A stretch of DNA of 64,000 nt from Mucilaginibacter robiniae. GTDB taxonomy: Bacteria > Bacteroidota > Bacteroidia > Sphingobacteriales > Sphingobacteriaceae. The stretch covers positions 62,001-126,000 of the forward strand of contig NZ_CP051682.1 in the NCBI RefSeq assembly GCF_012849215.1. Reading direction: 5' to 3'. Positions 54,814-64,000 of the stretch are shown here, in pieces; position 1 is the first letter of the stretch; the number at the start of each line of letters is the position of its first letter. The position numbers and the translations under genes were made by a program. Under the pieces are notes generated by a model. That model ran no database searches and was not told the origin of the DNA. It worked only from the letters and a program-made list of their open reading frames with translations.

Positions 54814-57432
54814 TCAATCTGTTAAAAACTTCAAATTATCCTCTAAGGCTTGCAGCTTTGTTTCAGCATCTGCCTTTTTCTTTAATTCGTTATCTACTAT
54901 TTCAGGTTTAGCATTACTAATAAACTTCTGGTTAGAAAGCTTGGCATTAACTGATTTCAAGAAGCCCAACAGGTATTCTTTCTCTTTTTCCAATCTTTCA
55001 CGCTCGGCTGCCGGATCAATAGTATCAGCCAGTGGTATAAAAAACTCATCTGTAGATACCATGAAACCAACCGCACCACTTACTTTTTCAGTAACCATGC
55101 TCACCTCACTGATGTTACCCAGCTTAGTAATTATCTGTTCATATGTAGTGTAATCTGTACCTGAATTAGGCTTTACCGATAATGATAAGGCTTCTTTAGG
55201 TGATAACTGCTTGCTATTTCGGGTATTACGTATCTCGGTGATTATTTGTTTGATATTTTCAAATGCTGTTAACAACTTTAAATCAAAGGCATTACTTCGC
55301 GGTAGCTGGGCTACAATACAGCAATCGTTATCCGTACGGGTACCAAACAAATCATCGTGCCATAACTCTTCTGTAATAAATGGCATAAACGGATGTAAAA
55401 GCTTCAGCAGGCTTTCAAACTGCCCGATTACTGCCTGAAAGGTTTGTTTATCTATTGGTTGCTGGTATGCTGGTTTTACCATTTCCAAGTACCAGGAACA
55501 GAAATCATCCCATACCAGTTTGTAGATAGCCATTAAAGCTTCTGATAAACGGTACTGCTTAAAGGCATCTTCAATTTCTGCCAGCGCTTGGTTAAACCGG
55601 TTGTTGAACCATTCTACAGCAGTTTGGTTAGCAAAAGGCAGTTGTTCATCTACTGTCCAGCCTTTTACCAAACGGAAAGCATTCCAGATTTTATTAGCAA
55701 AATTACGCCCCTGCTCGCAGTAGCTTTCATCAAACATCAGGTCGTTACCGGCAGGCGAACATAGCAGCATACCTACACGAACCCCATCAGCGCCGTATTT
55801 TTCAATTAAATTTAACGGATCAGGCGAGTTGCCTAATGATTTTGACATTTTACGCCCCAGCTTATCGCGCACAATACCTGTCAGGTAAACATTCCGGAAC
55901 GGTACTTCCCCTTTAAATTCATGTCCAGCCATAATCATGCGGGCTACCCAGAAGAATAGAATTTCCGGTGCAGTTACCAGATCGTTAGTTGGGTAGTAAT
56001 AATTGATGTCTGTATTATCAGGGTCTTTAAAACCGTCAAATACGGAAATAGGCCACAGCCATGACGAAAACCAGGTATCTACTACATCTTCATCCTGCTT
56101 AATATTTTCGGCACTATGTCCTTGTGCTTTAAACTCAGCTTCAGCTTCGGCTTGGGTTTTGGCAACCACCCATTGCCCCTGGTTATTGTACCAGGCTGGT
56201 ATTTGCTGCCCCCACCACAATTGGCGACTAATGCACCAATCTTTTACATTTTCCATCCAATGGCGGTAGGTATTAATAAACTTATCAGGAATCAGCTTGA
56301 TTTCGCCATTCAATACATAGTCCAAAGCGGGTTTCGCCATTTCTTCCATTTTGCAGAACCATTGCATGGATAGTTTAGGCTCAATTACTGCATCTGTTCG
56401 TTCTGAAAAACCTACCTGCGATTTGTATTCTTCTACCTTTTCCAGCGCGCCGGCTTCTTCCAGCATAACGGCAATTTTCTTGCGGGCTGCAAAACGATCT
56501 TCGCCTACTAATATCTCAGCACTTGCATTTAAGGTACCATCATCATTTAAAATATCAATTACTGGCAAATGATGTTTCTGGCCTAGTTCATAGTCATTCA
56601 AATCATGCGCAGGTGTTACCTTCAAACAACCTGTACCAAAATCCATGGTTACATATTCGTCCAGTATTACTGGTATCTCCCGATTAATAAGAGGCACCAA
56701 TATCTTTTTACCATGTAAATGGGTATAACGCTCATCATTAGGATTAATACATACAGCACTATCAGCCATAATGGTTTCCGGGCGAGTAGTAGCAATTGTT
56801 AATGAACCATTCCCCTCTGCAAACTGGTACTTAATGTAATATAGCTTTTGGTTAACTTCTTTACGAATTACTTCTTCGTCAGAAACTGCGGTTTTACCTC
56901 TGGGATCCCAGTTTACCATGCGCACGCCACGATAAATCCAACCTTTTTTGTACAGGTGAATAAACGTATCAATTACTGCTTCTGATAACTCTTCATCCAT
57001 GGTAAAGCGTGTACGATCCCAATCGCAACTTGCACCTAGCTTTTTTAGCTGGTCAAGAATGATACCTCCGTACTTTTCTTTCCACTCCCAGGCATAGCCC
57101 AAAAACTCCTGACGAGATAAATCTTGCTTGCTGATACCGCGTTCTTTCAGCATGGCTACCACCTTTGCCTCGGTAGCAATGCTGGCATGATCGGTACCGG
57201 GTACCCAGCAAGCATTTTTACCGCTCATGCGGGCACGGCGTATCAGTACATCTTGTATAGTGTTATTTAGCATGTGCCCCATGTGCAGCACGCCTGTTAC
57301 GTTAGGTGGCGGAATTACAATAGTATAAGGTTCACGCTCATCGGGCACTGATTTAAAAAATTTATGTGCCAGCCAATAGCTGTACCATTTATCTTCAACT
57401 TCGTTAAACTGGTAGGTTTTAGAAATACTCAT
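54814..57432 (-). CDS. valS: valyl-tRNA synthetase
   Basis: The 872-residue class I synthetase has the HIGH-type motif [20 protein letters not shown], the editing domain, and the KMSKS motif in [17 protein letters not shown]. An anticodon-binding domain follows, then the C-terminal coiled coil (about 800-872, [20 protein letters not shown]). It charges tRNA-Val with valine. Its length is usual. It is followed by the AKR-independent hybrid kinase gene on the same strand, 88 bases downstream. Confidence 0.97.
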   Translation of the reverse strand: MSISKTYQFNEVEDKWYSYWLAHKFFKSVPDEREPYTIVIPPPNVTGVLHMGHMLNNTIQDVLIRRARMSGKNACWVPGTDHASIATEAKVVAMLKERGISKQDLSRQEFLGYAWEWKEKYGGIILDQLKKLGASCDWDRTRFTMDEELSEAVIDTFIHLYKKGWIYRGVRMVNWDPRGKTAVSDEEVIRKEVNQKLYYIKYQFAEGNGSLTIATTRPETIMADSAVCINPNDERYTHLHGKKILVPLINREIPVILDEYVTMDFGTGCLKVTPAHDLNDYELGQKHHLPVIDILNDDGTLNASAEILVGEDRFAARKKIAVMLEEAGALEKVEEYKSQVGFSERTDAVIEPKLSMQWFCKMEEMAKPALDYVLNGEIKLIPDKFINTYRHWMENVKDWCISRQLWWGQQIPAWYNNQGQWVVAKTQAEAEAEFKAQGHSAENIKQDEDVVDTWFSSWLWPISVFDGFKDPDNTDINYYYPTNDLVTAPEILFFWVARMIMAGHEFKGEVPFRNVYLTGIVRDKLGRKMSKSLGNSPDPLNLIEKYGADGVRVGMLLCSPAGNDLMFDESYCEQGRNFANKIWNAFRLVKGWTVDEQLPFANQTAVEWFNNRFNQALAEIEDAFKQYRLSEALMAIYKLVWDDFCSWYLEMVKPAYQQPIDKQTFQAVIGQFESLLKLLHPFMPFITEELWHDDLFGTRTDNDCCIVAQLPRSNAFDLKLLTAFENIKQIITEIRNTRNSKQLSPKEALSLSVKPNSGTDYTTYEQIITKLGNISEVSMVTEKVSGAVGFMVSTDEFFIPLADTIDPAAERERLEKEKEYLLGFLKSVNAKLSNQKFISNAKPEIVDNELKKKADAETKLQALEDNLKFLTD

Positions 57433-57514
57433 AGCCTACAAAAATAACGTTTTGCCGGAAATTGCCGCATCATAAAGCCTGCGTATGAGTATATTAAAGC
57501 TATAAAAATGCCAC

Positions 57515-58576
57515 CTAATCAAGCTGTGTACCCGGATTGATAGTATTAATTTTTTTCACATACAGTTCATCAACCAAAATGATTATGATAGCCAGTAGCG
57601 GTACGGCCAAAATAATACCTAAAGCACCCGATAAGGTACCCATAATAACTTGACTAATAATGGTTAGAGCCGGTGGCAGGTTAATGATCTTTTTTTGAAT
57701 AAGCGGTGTAACAATACTGCTTACAATAGTTTGCGATACCATATAAATGAGAGCAACTATAATAGCTTTATTGGTACTGATGGTAAAAGCTAATAAAATA
57801 CCCGGTATCATGGCTACCAACGAACCAAAATTGGGTACAATTTTAAACATACCTGCTGTTAAGCCCAGTACCAGCGCTACAGGAATACCCGTAATAGTTA
57901 ATCCCACAGTAATTAAAATGGTAATGAGCACGATAGATAACATGGTACTTTTAAGCCAGCCTTTAAGTGAAAAGCTTATTCTATCCATAACATGTTTAGC
58001 CATAGCTTTTTTGTGAGGCGGAAACAACAGCAATATGCCATTTTTATATAAAGAAGGGTGCGCTGTAAAAAAGATGCCCAGAAATAGGATAACATAAATA
58101 TCACCCATTACCCCGAAACTGGTACTGAAAAAATGCTGAGCAGTAGCAAACATCTTTTCTGAATTATCGCCTGAAAAGTTATCCAGTATTTGTTGGCCCA
58201 AATGAGTTTGGGCTAATTTAGCACGTGTGGTACTAATGGTATGTGGCAATGTGCTGCTTAGTTCGATAATCTGATTCTGAATTTTAGTCCCCATAAACCA
58301 GAGTAGTAACGCCAGCAATGTAAAAGAACCAGCAATCGAAATCATCATGGCAGCCTTACGGTTTAGCGAGGTTTTGCGCTGAATAATATCACCCAAGCCA
58401 TGAAAGTAAACAGCAATCAGTGATCCTGCCAATATCATCAGCACCACGTTGAAAGCTACGCGTGCAATCAGGATGACTACCACCAACAAGGCCACAATGG
58501 CTACGGTTTGCCATACCTTTTCGATATAAGTAAGTTCTTTTTTTACCGAATCGGAAGGCTTTTCATCTGATAGCAT
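57515..58576 (-). CDS. AI-2E family transporter (PerM/TqsA type)
   Basis: The 353-residue protein has about eight membrane segments in the AI-2E order: paired helices at the N-terminus (AFNVVLMILAGSLIAVYFHG), a long soluble stretch, and C-terminal helices with the conserved GLTAGMFKIVPNFGSLVAMI and PLIQKKIINLPPALTI. Members export autoinducer-2, polyamines or act as Na+/H+ antiporters, so the substrate is unknown. It lies alone upstream of valS. Confidence 0.92.
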   Translation of the reverse strand: MLSDEKPSDSVKKELTYIEKVWQTVAIVALLVVVILIARVAFNVVLMILAGSLIAVYFHGLGDIIQRKTSLNRKAAMMISIAGSFTLLALLLWFMGTKIQNQIIELSSTLPHTISTTRAKLAQTHLGQQILDNFSGDNSEKMFATAQHFFSTSFGVMGDIYVILFLGIFFTAHPSLYKNGILLLFPPHKKAMAKHVMDRISFSLKGWLKSTMLSIVLITILITVGLTITGIPVALVLGLTAGMFKIVPNFGSLVAMIPGILLAFTISTNKAIIVALIYMVSQTIVSSIVTPLIQKKIINLPPALTIISQVIMGTLSGALGIILAVPLLAIIIILVDELYVKKINTINPGTQLD

Positions 58577-58726
58577 AGCAAAGATTATGTTGTTTATACC
58601 CTAACGACATGGAAATTTCTTAAATGTTTTATCCGTTGTATTGCTTACACTAACATTTAAGTTTAGCTTAACAGCGGTCCGGCCAAGCTTTATTGCCGAA
58701 CCGTTTAGTTACAGTTTATTATAGGC

Positions 58727-59524
58727 TTAAAAGCCAGCCATCAGCCATTCATAGAAAGCTGGAAAATCATCATGCCATTGTTGCTCATTATGCCCAGCGC
58801 CTGGTACAACCTGTACCATCACTTGTTGCTTGTCGGTCACTTTTTCGCTTACAATGTCAGCCATGCCTATCATATCACCTACCATATCGTCACTTTCAGC
58901 ATCGCCGCATACAAAATAGAAACGGGAGTTATTTAAATTCTCTTGTTGCAAAGCATATGCATATACCTCTTTAGCTATCCAGAAAGCTGGCGAGAAAACA
59001 CCGGCATTACCGAATACTTCCGGGCATTTTAGTGCGGCATACATAGCAATCAAGCCTCCCATTGAACTACCTGCAATAGCTGTATGTTTTGTATCAGTTA
59101 AAGTTCTGTATTGCTGATCAATGTATGGTTTTAAAGTGCCAGTTAGAAATGATACGTAATCATCCCCTTTACCTTGCCCATGTTCAGAATCGTATGGGTT
59201 GTACTCTGTTATACGGTTTTCCTCACCATGGTCAACCGCTACAATAATGCAGGCCTGACCCGCAAAAAGTTCGTCCATAATTTCATCTACCCCCCACTCC
59301 TGGTAACTGGCGGTGTATTGATCGAACAGGTTTTGTCCATCCTGCATGTAAATTACCGGGTACGATTTTCCGGAAGTTTCATAATCGGCTGGTAAGTATA
59401 ACCAAACTCTACGCTGTGCTTGTAATTCGGGACTGTAAAAATGATCATCCAGTATTTGCACCTGGGGTGTAGCAGTATGTTGTTCTTGTTCTATAGAAGT
59501 AGTAAGTTCTTGTTCGGCATTCAT
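58727..59524 (-). CDS. alpha/beta hydrolase, esterase-D-like
   Basis: The 265-residue protein has the esterase fold: RRVWLYLPADYETSGKSYPV, YMQDGQNLFDQ, the nucleophile elbow AIAGSSMGGLIAMYAALKC with GxSxG, the Asp in VCGDAESDDMVGD and the His in VVPGAGHNEQQWH. It belongs to the putative esterase/ferric-enterobactin-esterase-like group (PF00756). No signal peptide is seen, so it is likely cytoplasmic. Its substrate is not known. Confidence 0.9.
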   Translation of the reverse strand: MNAEQELTTSIEQEQHTATPQVQILDDHFYSPELQAQRRVWLYLPADYETSGKSYPVIYMQDGQNLFDQYTASYQEWGVDEIMDELFAGQACIIVAVDHGEENRITEYNPYDSEHGQGKGDDYVSFLTGTLKPYIDQQYRTLTDTKHTAIAGSSMGGLIAMYAALKCPEVFGNAGVFSPAFWIAKEVYAYALQQENLNNSRFYFVCGDAESDDMVGDMIGMADIVSEKVTDKQQVMVQVVPGAGHNEQQWHDDFPAFYEWLMAGF

Positions 59525-59662
59525 GCTTATAAAGTTAAACCGCTCTGTTTAAGCATTTATCTTGCCATAATACTTCACTCCTTCATATTTTACAAAATGA
59601 AACCGCTTTACTTCTGAAATTTTCCTGACGAAACAGCGCCACCACTGCCAATGGTTTGTCAG

Positions 59663-59705
59663 TGTTACAGGGTGTTACACACTGAAACATGTAACACCTG
59701 TAACA
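59663..59705. repeat. inverted repeat built of four TGTTACA half-sites
   Basis: The left arm 59663-59679 has two direct TGTTACA copies (TGTTACAGGGTGTTACA). The right arm 59690-59705 is its complement with one base fewer (TGTAACACCTGTAACA). The loop has 10 bases. It lies between the GH43 stop and the esterase start. No T-run follows, so an operator-like array is as likely as a terminator. Confidence 0.5.
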
Positions 59706-59736
59706 GCTTATCATGTATTATAAACTAAATTAAAGC

Positions 59737-60681
59737 TTACTTAGCAGCCCAATTGAAAGTCATCTTCACCGGCAGAATATGTCCTTCTTTATCAAAGTTC
59801 ATTTCATCAATACAAACCACACGATGGTTCGCTCCTTTCTCATTTAAAGGTCGGCGATGGTATACGATGTAATACTTGTCATCCTGAACAGAGTGGATCA
59901 CTGAATGATGACCAGCTCCAGTTGCTACAGCAGGATCTTGTTGTAACACGGTAGCTAAACGTTTAAAAGGTCCTATAGGAGAATCGGCTATAGCATAGGC
60001 TACCTTGTAATCTGGCCCTGTCCATCCACCTTCCGACCACATAAAATAGTATTTGCCATTGCGCATAAACATGTATGGGCCTTCTACATAATTTTCTGGC
60101 GTAATTTCTTTGTATAAGGTACCATCAGGCATCGGTTCTATGCCTGTAAAATCAGATTTTAATTTAACTATATTACAGTGTCCCCATCCCCCATAGTACA
60201 TGTAGTAAGAACCGTCTTTATCTCTGAACACAAACTGATCAATAGGTTGAGCACCATTTACGATGGTATCAATTAACGGACGGCCTAATAAATCCTTATA
60301 AGGGCCTTCGGGTTTCTTGGCAACAGCCACGCCGATACCGCCTACCTCACCCGGATGAATATCATTAGCACCAAAAAACAGATAGTACTGTTTACCTTTT
60401 TGCAAAACGGCCGGAGCCCACATCGCTTTTTGGGCCCACTTTACACTGCTGGTATCAATAACACGCGCATGTTTTTTCCAGGTCTTTAAATCGGCTGATG
60501 AAAAAGCATCCATGAAAACCTGCTTTTCATATTTATCAGAATAGGTTGGGAATATCCAGTAAGTTTTGCCGTATTTGATGCCTTCGGGATCGGCATACCA
60601 GCCGTCAATTATCGGATTGTGCTGAGCGACTACACGCCCCATTATGAAAGTAAAAACAGTACAAAGTAGTAAGTATCGCAT
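59737..60681 (-). CDS. secreted glycoside hydrolase, family 43-like
   Basis: From the ATG at 60681 the product has 314 residues with a signal peptide (MRYLLLCTVFTFIMGRVVAQ). A longer frame reaches into gltA and has no signal peptide, so it is rejected. A five-bladed propeller of the GH43 type is visible: the base Asp in DGWYADPEGIKYGKTYWIFP, QPIDQFVFRDKDGSYYMYYG, and the acid Glu in VEGPYMFMRNGKYYFMWSEG. GH43 members act on arabinose and xylose polymers. It follows gltA but is separated from it by a terminator, so it has its own promoter. Confidence 0.9.
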   Translation of the reverse strand: MRYLLLCTVFTFIMGRVVAQHNPIIDGWYADPEGIKYGKTYWIFPTYSDKYEKQVFMDAFSSADLKTWKKHARVIDTSSVKWAQKAMWAPAVLQKGKQYYLFFGANDIHPGEVGGIGVAVAKKPEGPYKDLLGRPLIDTIVNGAQPIDQFVFRDKDGSYYMYYGGWGHCNIVKLKSDFTGIEPMPDGTLYKEITPENYVEGPYMFMRNGKYYFMWSEGGWTGPDYKVAYAIADSPIGPFKRLATVLQQDPAVATGAGHHSVIHSVQDDKYYIVYHRRPLNEKGANHRVVCIDEMNFDKEGHILPVKMTFNWAAK

Positions 60682-60718
60682 CGTAATAGTATGGGCAGGA
60701 GTCAATAAGTGCACAAAA

Positions 60719-60745
60719 AAGGCTGATAGATTAACTACCAGCCTT
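60719..60745 (-). terminator. terminator of gltA
   Basis: AAGGCTGATAG (60719-60729) and CTACCAGCCTT (60735-60745) pair with one mismatch across a 5-nt loop. On the minus strand a T-run follows (CCTTTTTTGTGC). It lies 19 bases after the gltA stop. Confidence 0.85.
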
Positions 60746-60763
60746 ATATAAATATCAAATAGC

Positions 60764-62050
60764 TTAACGATTGTTGATATCCGTATAGTCGCGGTTGGTA
60801 GCACCAACATAAACCTGACGCGGACGTCCAATCGGCTCTTTATTTTCTTTCATTTCTTTCCATTGGGCAATCCATCCTGGTAAACGGCCTAATGCAAAAA
60901 GAACGGTAAACATATCAGTAGGGAAACCTAAAGCACGGTAAATGATACCTGAGTAAAAGTCAACGTTCGGGTATAGCTTACGTTGTACAAAGTATTCATC
61001 TTGCAAAGCTACTTCTTCCAATCTTTTGGCAATTGACAACACTTCATCATTAACACCCAGCTTTTCCAAAATATCATCACAGGCCTTTTTAATAATCTTA
61101 GCCCTTGGATCAAAGTTTTTGTAAACGCGGTGACCAAAACCCATTAAACGGAAAGAATCATTCTTATCCTTAGCTTTAGCAATCCACTTATCAGTATCGC
61201 CACCATCAGCTTTGATTTTTTCCAGCATCTCTATTACAGCTTGGTTAGCACCGCCATGTAACGGTCCCCAAAGCGCTGATATACCGGCTGAAATAGAAGC
61301 ATAAATGTTAGCATCTGATGAACCCACAATACGTACAGTTGAAGCCGAACAGTTTTGCTCATGGTCGGCATGCAGAATAAGAAGCTTATTCATGGCGCTT
61401 ACCACTACCGGATCAATTTCGTACTCTTCAGTAACCTGGCTAAAGGTCATGTACAGGAAGTTGGTTACGTAATCGTACTTATTTTGTGGGTAGTTCACTT
61501 TTTGCCCTAACGATTTTTTGTATATCCAAGATACAATAGTGCTCATTTTGGCAATCAGCTTTATAATTTCCAGATTGATAATTTCCGGACTTAAACCTGG
61601 CTCTAATGATTCAGGGTTGAATGCTGCCAATGCACCAATTAATGAAGAAAGCTGACCCATCGGGTGTGATTTTGATGGAAAACCATCAAAAAACTTCTTC
61701 ATATCTTCATGTACCAGTGTATGGCGGCTTATCTGATATTGAAAATCTTTTAACTGTTGCTCGGTAGGTAGTTCACCGTAAATCAGCAAATAAGCTACCT
61801 CTATAAAACTTGACTTTTCAGCCAATTGCTCAATAGGATAACCGCGATATTTCAGGATGCCTTGTTCGCCATCTAAAAACGTAATAGCACTTTTGGTAGC
61901 GCCGGTATTTTTATAACCAATATCTAATGTAATGTACCCGCTTTGGTCGCGCAGTTTAGATATGTCAATTGCTTTTTCGTGTTCAGTACCTTCTATAACT
62001 GGCAGATCATAGGTTTTATCGCCAATTTTTAATTGTGCTATCTCCGACAT
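60764..62050 (-). CDS. gltA: citrate synthase
   Basis: The 428-residue protein has the citrate synthase motifs: GEQGILKYRGYPIEQLAEKS, LHADHEQNCSASTVRIVGSS, GPLHGGANQAVIEML, MGFGHRVYKNFDPRAKI and FYSGIIYRALGFPTDMFTVL. It condenses acetyl-CoA and oxaloacetate. Its length matches the hexameric type of Gram-negative bacteria, which is usually controlled by NADH. Two dyads lie in the upstream region (62181-62219) where a regulator could act. Confidence 0.97.
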   Translation of the reverse strand: MSEIAQLKIGDKTYDLPVIEGTEHEKAIDISKLRDQSGYITLDIGYKNTGATKSAITFLDGEQGILKYRGYPIEQLAEKSSFIEVAYLLIYGELPTEQQLKDFQYQISRHTLVHEDMKKFFDGFPSKSHPMGQLSSLIGALAAFNPESLEPGLSPEIINLEIIKLIAKMSTIVSWIYKKSLGQKVNYPQNKYDYVTNFLYMTFSQVTEEYEIDPVVVSAMNKLLILHADHEQNCSASTVRIVGSSDANIYASISAGISALWGPLHGGANQAVIEMLEKIKADGGDTDKWIAKAKDKNDSFRLMGFGHRVYKNFDPRAKIIKKACDDILEKLGVNDEVLSIAKRLEEVALQDEYFVQRKLYPNVDFYSGIIYRALGFPTDMFTVLFALGRLPGWIAQWKEMKENKEPIGRPRQVYVGATNRDYTDINNR

Positions 62051-62180
62051 AGGAAAATTGAGTTAGTGTCTGCAGCAAATGTAAATAAATCTGTTATTTA
62101 TCATTGCCCGATGTTGCATTTATGATATGAATTTACGATTAATAAATAGTAGCTACTGTAAATTGTTTGCAGAAAACAGA

Positions 62181-62219
62181 TGTTAAATTTAACATATCTT
62201 ATTGTGTTGCACAATAAGA
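62181..62219. repeat. two adjacent dyads upstream of gltA
   Basis: TGTTAAATTTAACA (62181-62194) is a perfect 14-bp palindrome. It is followed by a perfect inverted repeat with 10-bp arms, 62197-62206 and 62210-62219 (TCTTATTGTG / CACAATAAGA), and a 3-nt loop. The pair is a candidate operator region for gltA or queA. Confidence 0.5.
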
Positions 62220-62405
62220 CAGCAATTGCTATAATTTTATAAAACACTTTTCAGTATTTATTCAACTATCGTAGTAAGTTGCATTGTAAACACTTAAATG
62301 CTGCTGACTAAACAATTAGTTTCGGCTACTAAGGTCAATAAACATTCTTCAAAGCTATCTCACACAAAGCCAGCATATGTGCGTTATCATAACGATTATT
62401 TTTCG

Positions 62406-62413
62406 TACGTTTG
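62406..62413 (+). promoter_or_regulatory. -7 box of queA
   Basis: TACGTTTG is an exact TAnnTTTG box 27 bases before the queA ATG. No clear TTG is found at the -33 spacing. Confidence 0.5.
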
Positions 62414-62440
62414 CGCCCTGAAATTTTATTTATATAAAAC

Positions 62441-63490
62441 ATGAAATTATCTCAATTTAAATTCAATTTACCAGATTCTCTAATTGCGCACCAGCCATCT
62501 TCTGAGCGTGATGAATCGCGCTTAATGGTATTACACCGGGATTCGGGTAAAATTGAGCACAAAATATTTAAAGATGTTTTGAATTACTTTGAGGATAAGG
62601 ATGTGATGATCCTGAACAACACTAAAGTTTTTCCAGCCCGTATGTACGGTAACAAAGAAAAAACTGGTGCTACTATTGAAGTTTTCTTGTTACGTGAGCT
62701 AAATAAAGAACTACGCCTTTGGGATGTATTGGTTGACCCGGCTCGTAAAATACGCGTAGGTAATAAGCTGTACTTTGGTGATGACGATTTGTTAGTGGCT
62801 GAAGTAGTAGATAATACTACATCTCGTGGCCGCACTATTCGCTTTTTATTTGATGGTACTGATGAAGAATTTCGTCGTAACGTTGAAATTTTAGGTGAAA
62901 CTCCACTACCTAAATATATTAAGCGCAAGGCTACTGCCGAAGATAAAGAACGCTATCAAACTATATTCGCTAAAAATGAAGGTGCTGTAGCAGCTCCAAC
63001 TGCCGGCTTACATTTTAGCCGTGAACTGATGAAACGCTTGGAACTGAAAGGCGTTGAGTTTGCCGAAGTAACTTTACACGTAGGTTTGGGTACCTTCCGC
63101 CCGGTTGAGGTAGAAGACTTGACCAAACATAAAATGGATTCTGAGCAGTTCATTATTGAGCAAAAGCAAGCTGATATTGTAAACCGCGGTATCGAAAACA
63201 AACGTCGTATTTGCGCAGTAGGTACTACTTCCATGCGGACGATCGAATCAGCTGTATCAGCCAACAAAACCTTAAAAGCGGCTAACGATTGGACCAGCAA
63301 ATTCATTTTCCCTCCGTATGATTTTAGTATTGCTAATTCTATGGTGACTAATTTCCATACGCCGGAGTCAACACTACTAATGATGATTTGTGCCTTTGGC
63401 GGTTATGAAAACGTAATGAATGCTTACGAAATAGCTGTAAAAGAAAAATATCGTTTTTATAGCTATGGTGATGCCATGCTGATTATCTAA
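62441..63490 (+). CDS. queA: S-adenosylmethionine:tRNA ribosyltransferase-isomerase
   Basis: The 349-residue protein has the QueA motifs: [87 protein letters not shown] and the C-terminal [20 protein letters not shown]. It adds the ribosyl part of SAM to preQ1 in tRNA, giving epoxyqueuosine. It is followed by a terminator and ispD. Confidence 0.97.
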   Translation: MKLSQFKFNLPDSLIAHQPSSERDESRLMVLHRDSGKIEHKIFKDVLNYFEDKDVMILNNTKVFPARMYGNKEKTGATIEVFLLRELNKELRLWDVLVDPARKIRVGNKLYFGDDDLLVAEVVDNTTSRGRTIRFLFDGTDEEFRRNVEILGETPLPKYIKRKATAEDKERYQTIFAKNEGAVAAPTAGLHFSRELMKRLELKGVEFAEVTLHVGLGTFRPVEVEDLTKHKMDSEQFIIEQKQADIVNRGIENKRRICAVGTTSMRTIESAVSANKTLKAANDWTSKFIFPPYDFSIANSMVTNFHTPESTLLMMICAFGGYENVMNAYEIAVKEKYRFYSYGDAMLII

Positions 63491-63513
63491 TCAAATCAAG
63501 AACTTAGAATATG

Positions 63514-63547
63514 AACGCCGCTGTTAAGAATCACAGTGGCGTTTTTC
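63514..63547 (+). terminator. intrinsic terminator of queA
   Basis: AACGCCGCTGT (63514-63524) and ACAGTGGCGTT (63533-63543) pair with one mismatch across an 8-nt loop and are followed by a short T-run. Confidence 0.85.
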
Positions 63548-63578
63548 ATTATTGTATATTTATAGATAGAACACATTT

Positions 63579-64000
63579 ATGCAAAACATGGATCAAGTAA
63601 TATCTTCCAATTCATCTAACGCCCAAAAAGCATATGCTATTATTGTAGCTGGCGGTTCGGGCACCCGCATGCAAAGCGCAGTACCCAAACAATTTCTACT
63701 ATTGAATGGAAAACCTGTTTTAATGCATACGCTTCATGCTTTTAGTCAAAGTACCTATAAGCCTGAACTTATTGTGGTTTTGCCTGAAACTTACCACAGT
63801 TATTGGAGAGAGCTATGCAACGAACACCATTTTACGATTACTCATCAAGTTGTAAGTGGCGGTGCTACCCGATTTCATTCCGTAAAAAATGGATTAGATG
63901 AAGTAGATACAAACAGCTTGGTTGCTATACATGATGCAGTGCGTCCTTTAATTAGTACAACAATTATTGATGATGCTTATGAACAGGCCATGGTAAAAGG
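63579..64000 (+). CDS. ispD: 2-C-methyl-D-erythritol 4-phosphate cytidylyltransferase (partial, cut at right edge)
   Basis: The frame starts at the ATG at 63579, with a second ATG at 63588 as an alternative, and runs off the right edge after about 140 codons. The visible part has the nucleotidyltransferase signature AIIVAGGSGTRMQSAVPKQF, then VSGGATRFHSVKNGL and VAIHDAVRPLIS, all typical of IspD. It makes CDP-methylerythritol in the MEP isoprenoid pathway. The N-terminus carries about 18 extra residues before the fold begins. Confidence 0.93.
   Translation, partial: MQNMDQVISSNSSNAQKAYAIIVAGGSGTRMQSAVPKQFLLLNGKPVLMHTLHAFSQSTYKPELIVVLPETYHSYWRELCNEHHFTITHQVVSGGATRFHSVKNGLDEVDTNSLVAIHDAVRPLISTTIIDDAYEQAMVK

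Larger units (their letters stand above)
62051..62440. other. divergent gltA-queA intergenic region
   Basis: No gene is visible in these 390 bases. They hold the 14-bp palindrome and adjacent hairpin at 62181-62219 and the queA promoter box at 62406-62413. Confidence 0.55.

Noticed and set aside
60682..60831. 50-residue N-terminal extension of the GH43 protein
   Set aside because: It crosses the gltA terminator and stop region and hides the signal peptide that begins at 60681.
1..64000. CRISPR arrays, rRNA genes and complete insertion sequences
   Set aside because: No regularly spaced repeats, rRNA sequence or transposase gene was seen while reading the window.

Overview
The window looks like a chromosomal segment from a Bacteroidota member of the Sphingobacteriaceae, most like Mucilaginibacter or Pedobacter. 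This rests on gene content and promoter form, not on a database match. It carries a UpxY-type NusG paralogue, Bacteroidota-type Wza/Wzz genes, the lipoprotein TamL, a type IX secretion plug protein, a long NusB, a PUR-like DUF3276 protein and DUF5522. Several promoters fit the Bacteroidota pattern TTG-N19-TAnnTTTG, for example upstream of tRNA-Cys. Most of the window is AT-rich.

Region 1 (1-11.6 kb) is an exopolysaccharide locus on the minus strand in two transcription units. Unit A (about 8.1 to 2.7 kb) encodes a truncated GT4 glycosyltransferase, a WecG/TagA glycosyltransferase, GDP-mannose 4,6-dehydratase, GDP-L-fucose synthase and a polyprenyl-phosphate sugar-1-phosphate transferase, and ends in a hairpin terminator. 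Unit B (about 2.2 kb to the left edge) encodes the Wza-like export lipoprotein and a Wzz/GumC chain-length protein cut by the window edge. Both units begin with the same duplicated promoter and leader, which holds a near-identical 25-nt element roughly 70-80 nt downstream of the -7 box. A UpxY-like antiterminator gene and an HTH gene lie upstream in the opposite direction. This is the best candidate here for an undescribed regulatory system: a leader element recognised by a dedicated NusG paralogue. The area also has long gene-free AT-rich stretches with several perfect inverted repeats, and a short SSB paralogue.

Region 2 (11.7-19.0 kb) is a tight operon for the GlgE alpha-glucan route: GlgE, a TreS-maltokinase fusion and GlgB, ending in a strong terminator. 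Together they convert trehalose to maltose, to maltose 1-phosphate, to linear and then branched alpha-glucan.

Region 3 (19-24.7 kb) is accessory: an aldo/keto reductase, an epoxide-hydrolase-like enzyme, an acyltransferase, a decayed phage terminase small-subunit gene, two paralogous small proteins of unknown function, and tRNA-Arg(CCG).

Region 4 (24.7-39.8 kb) is mostly housekeeping: YchF, MgtE, DUF3276, an MsbA-like ABC half-transporter, then a nusB - DUF1573 - yajC - ybbR - coaE - MBL exonuclease - DUF5522 - marR run, TamL divergent from and overlapping an rRNA/tRNA methyltransferase gene, tRNA-Cys, a 56-residue basic protein and pyrD.

Region 5 (39.9-64 kb) holds two SGNH hydrolases and a second acyltransferase, an ABC-F protein, the type IX plug protein, a thioesterase, a macrodomain protein, another aldo/keto reductase, an EVE protein, two histidine kinases, holA with a divergent HsdR-N-like nuclease-fold protein, valS, an AI-2E family permease, an esterase, a GH43 protein, gltA, queA and the start of ispD. 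Several start codons were moved from the longest possible reading frame, as stated in each entry.
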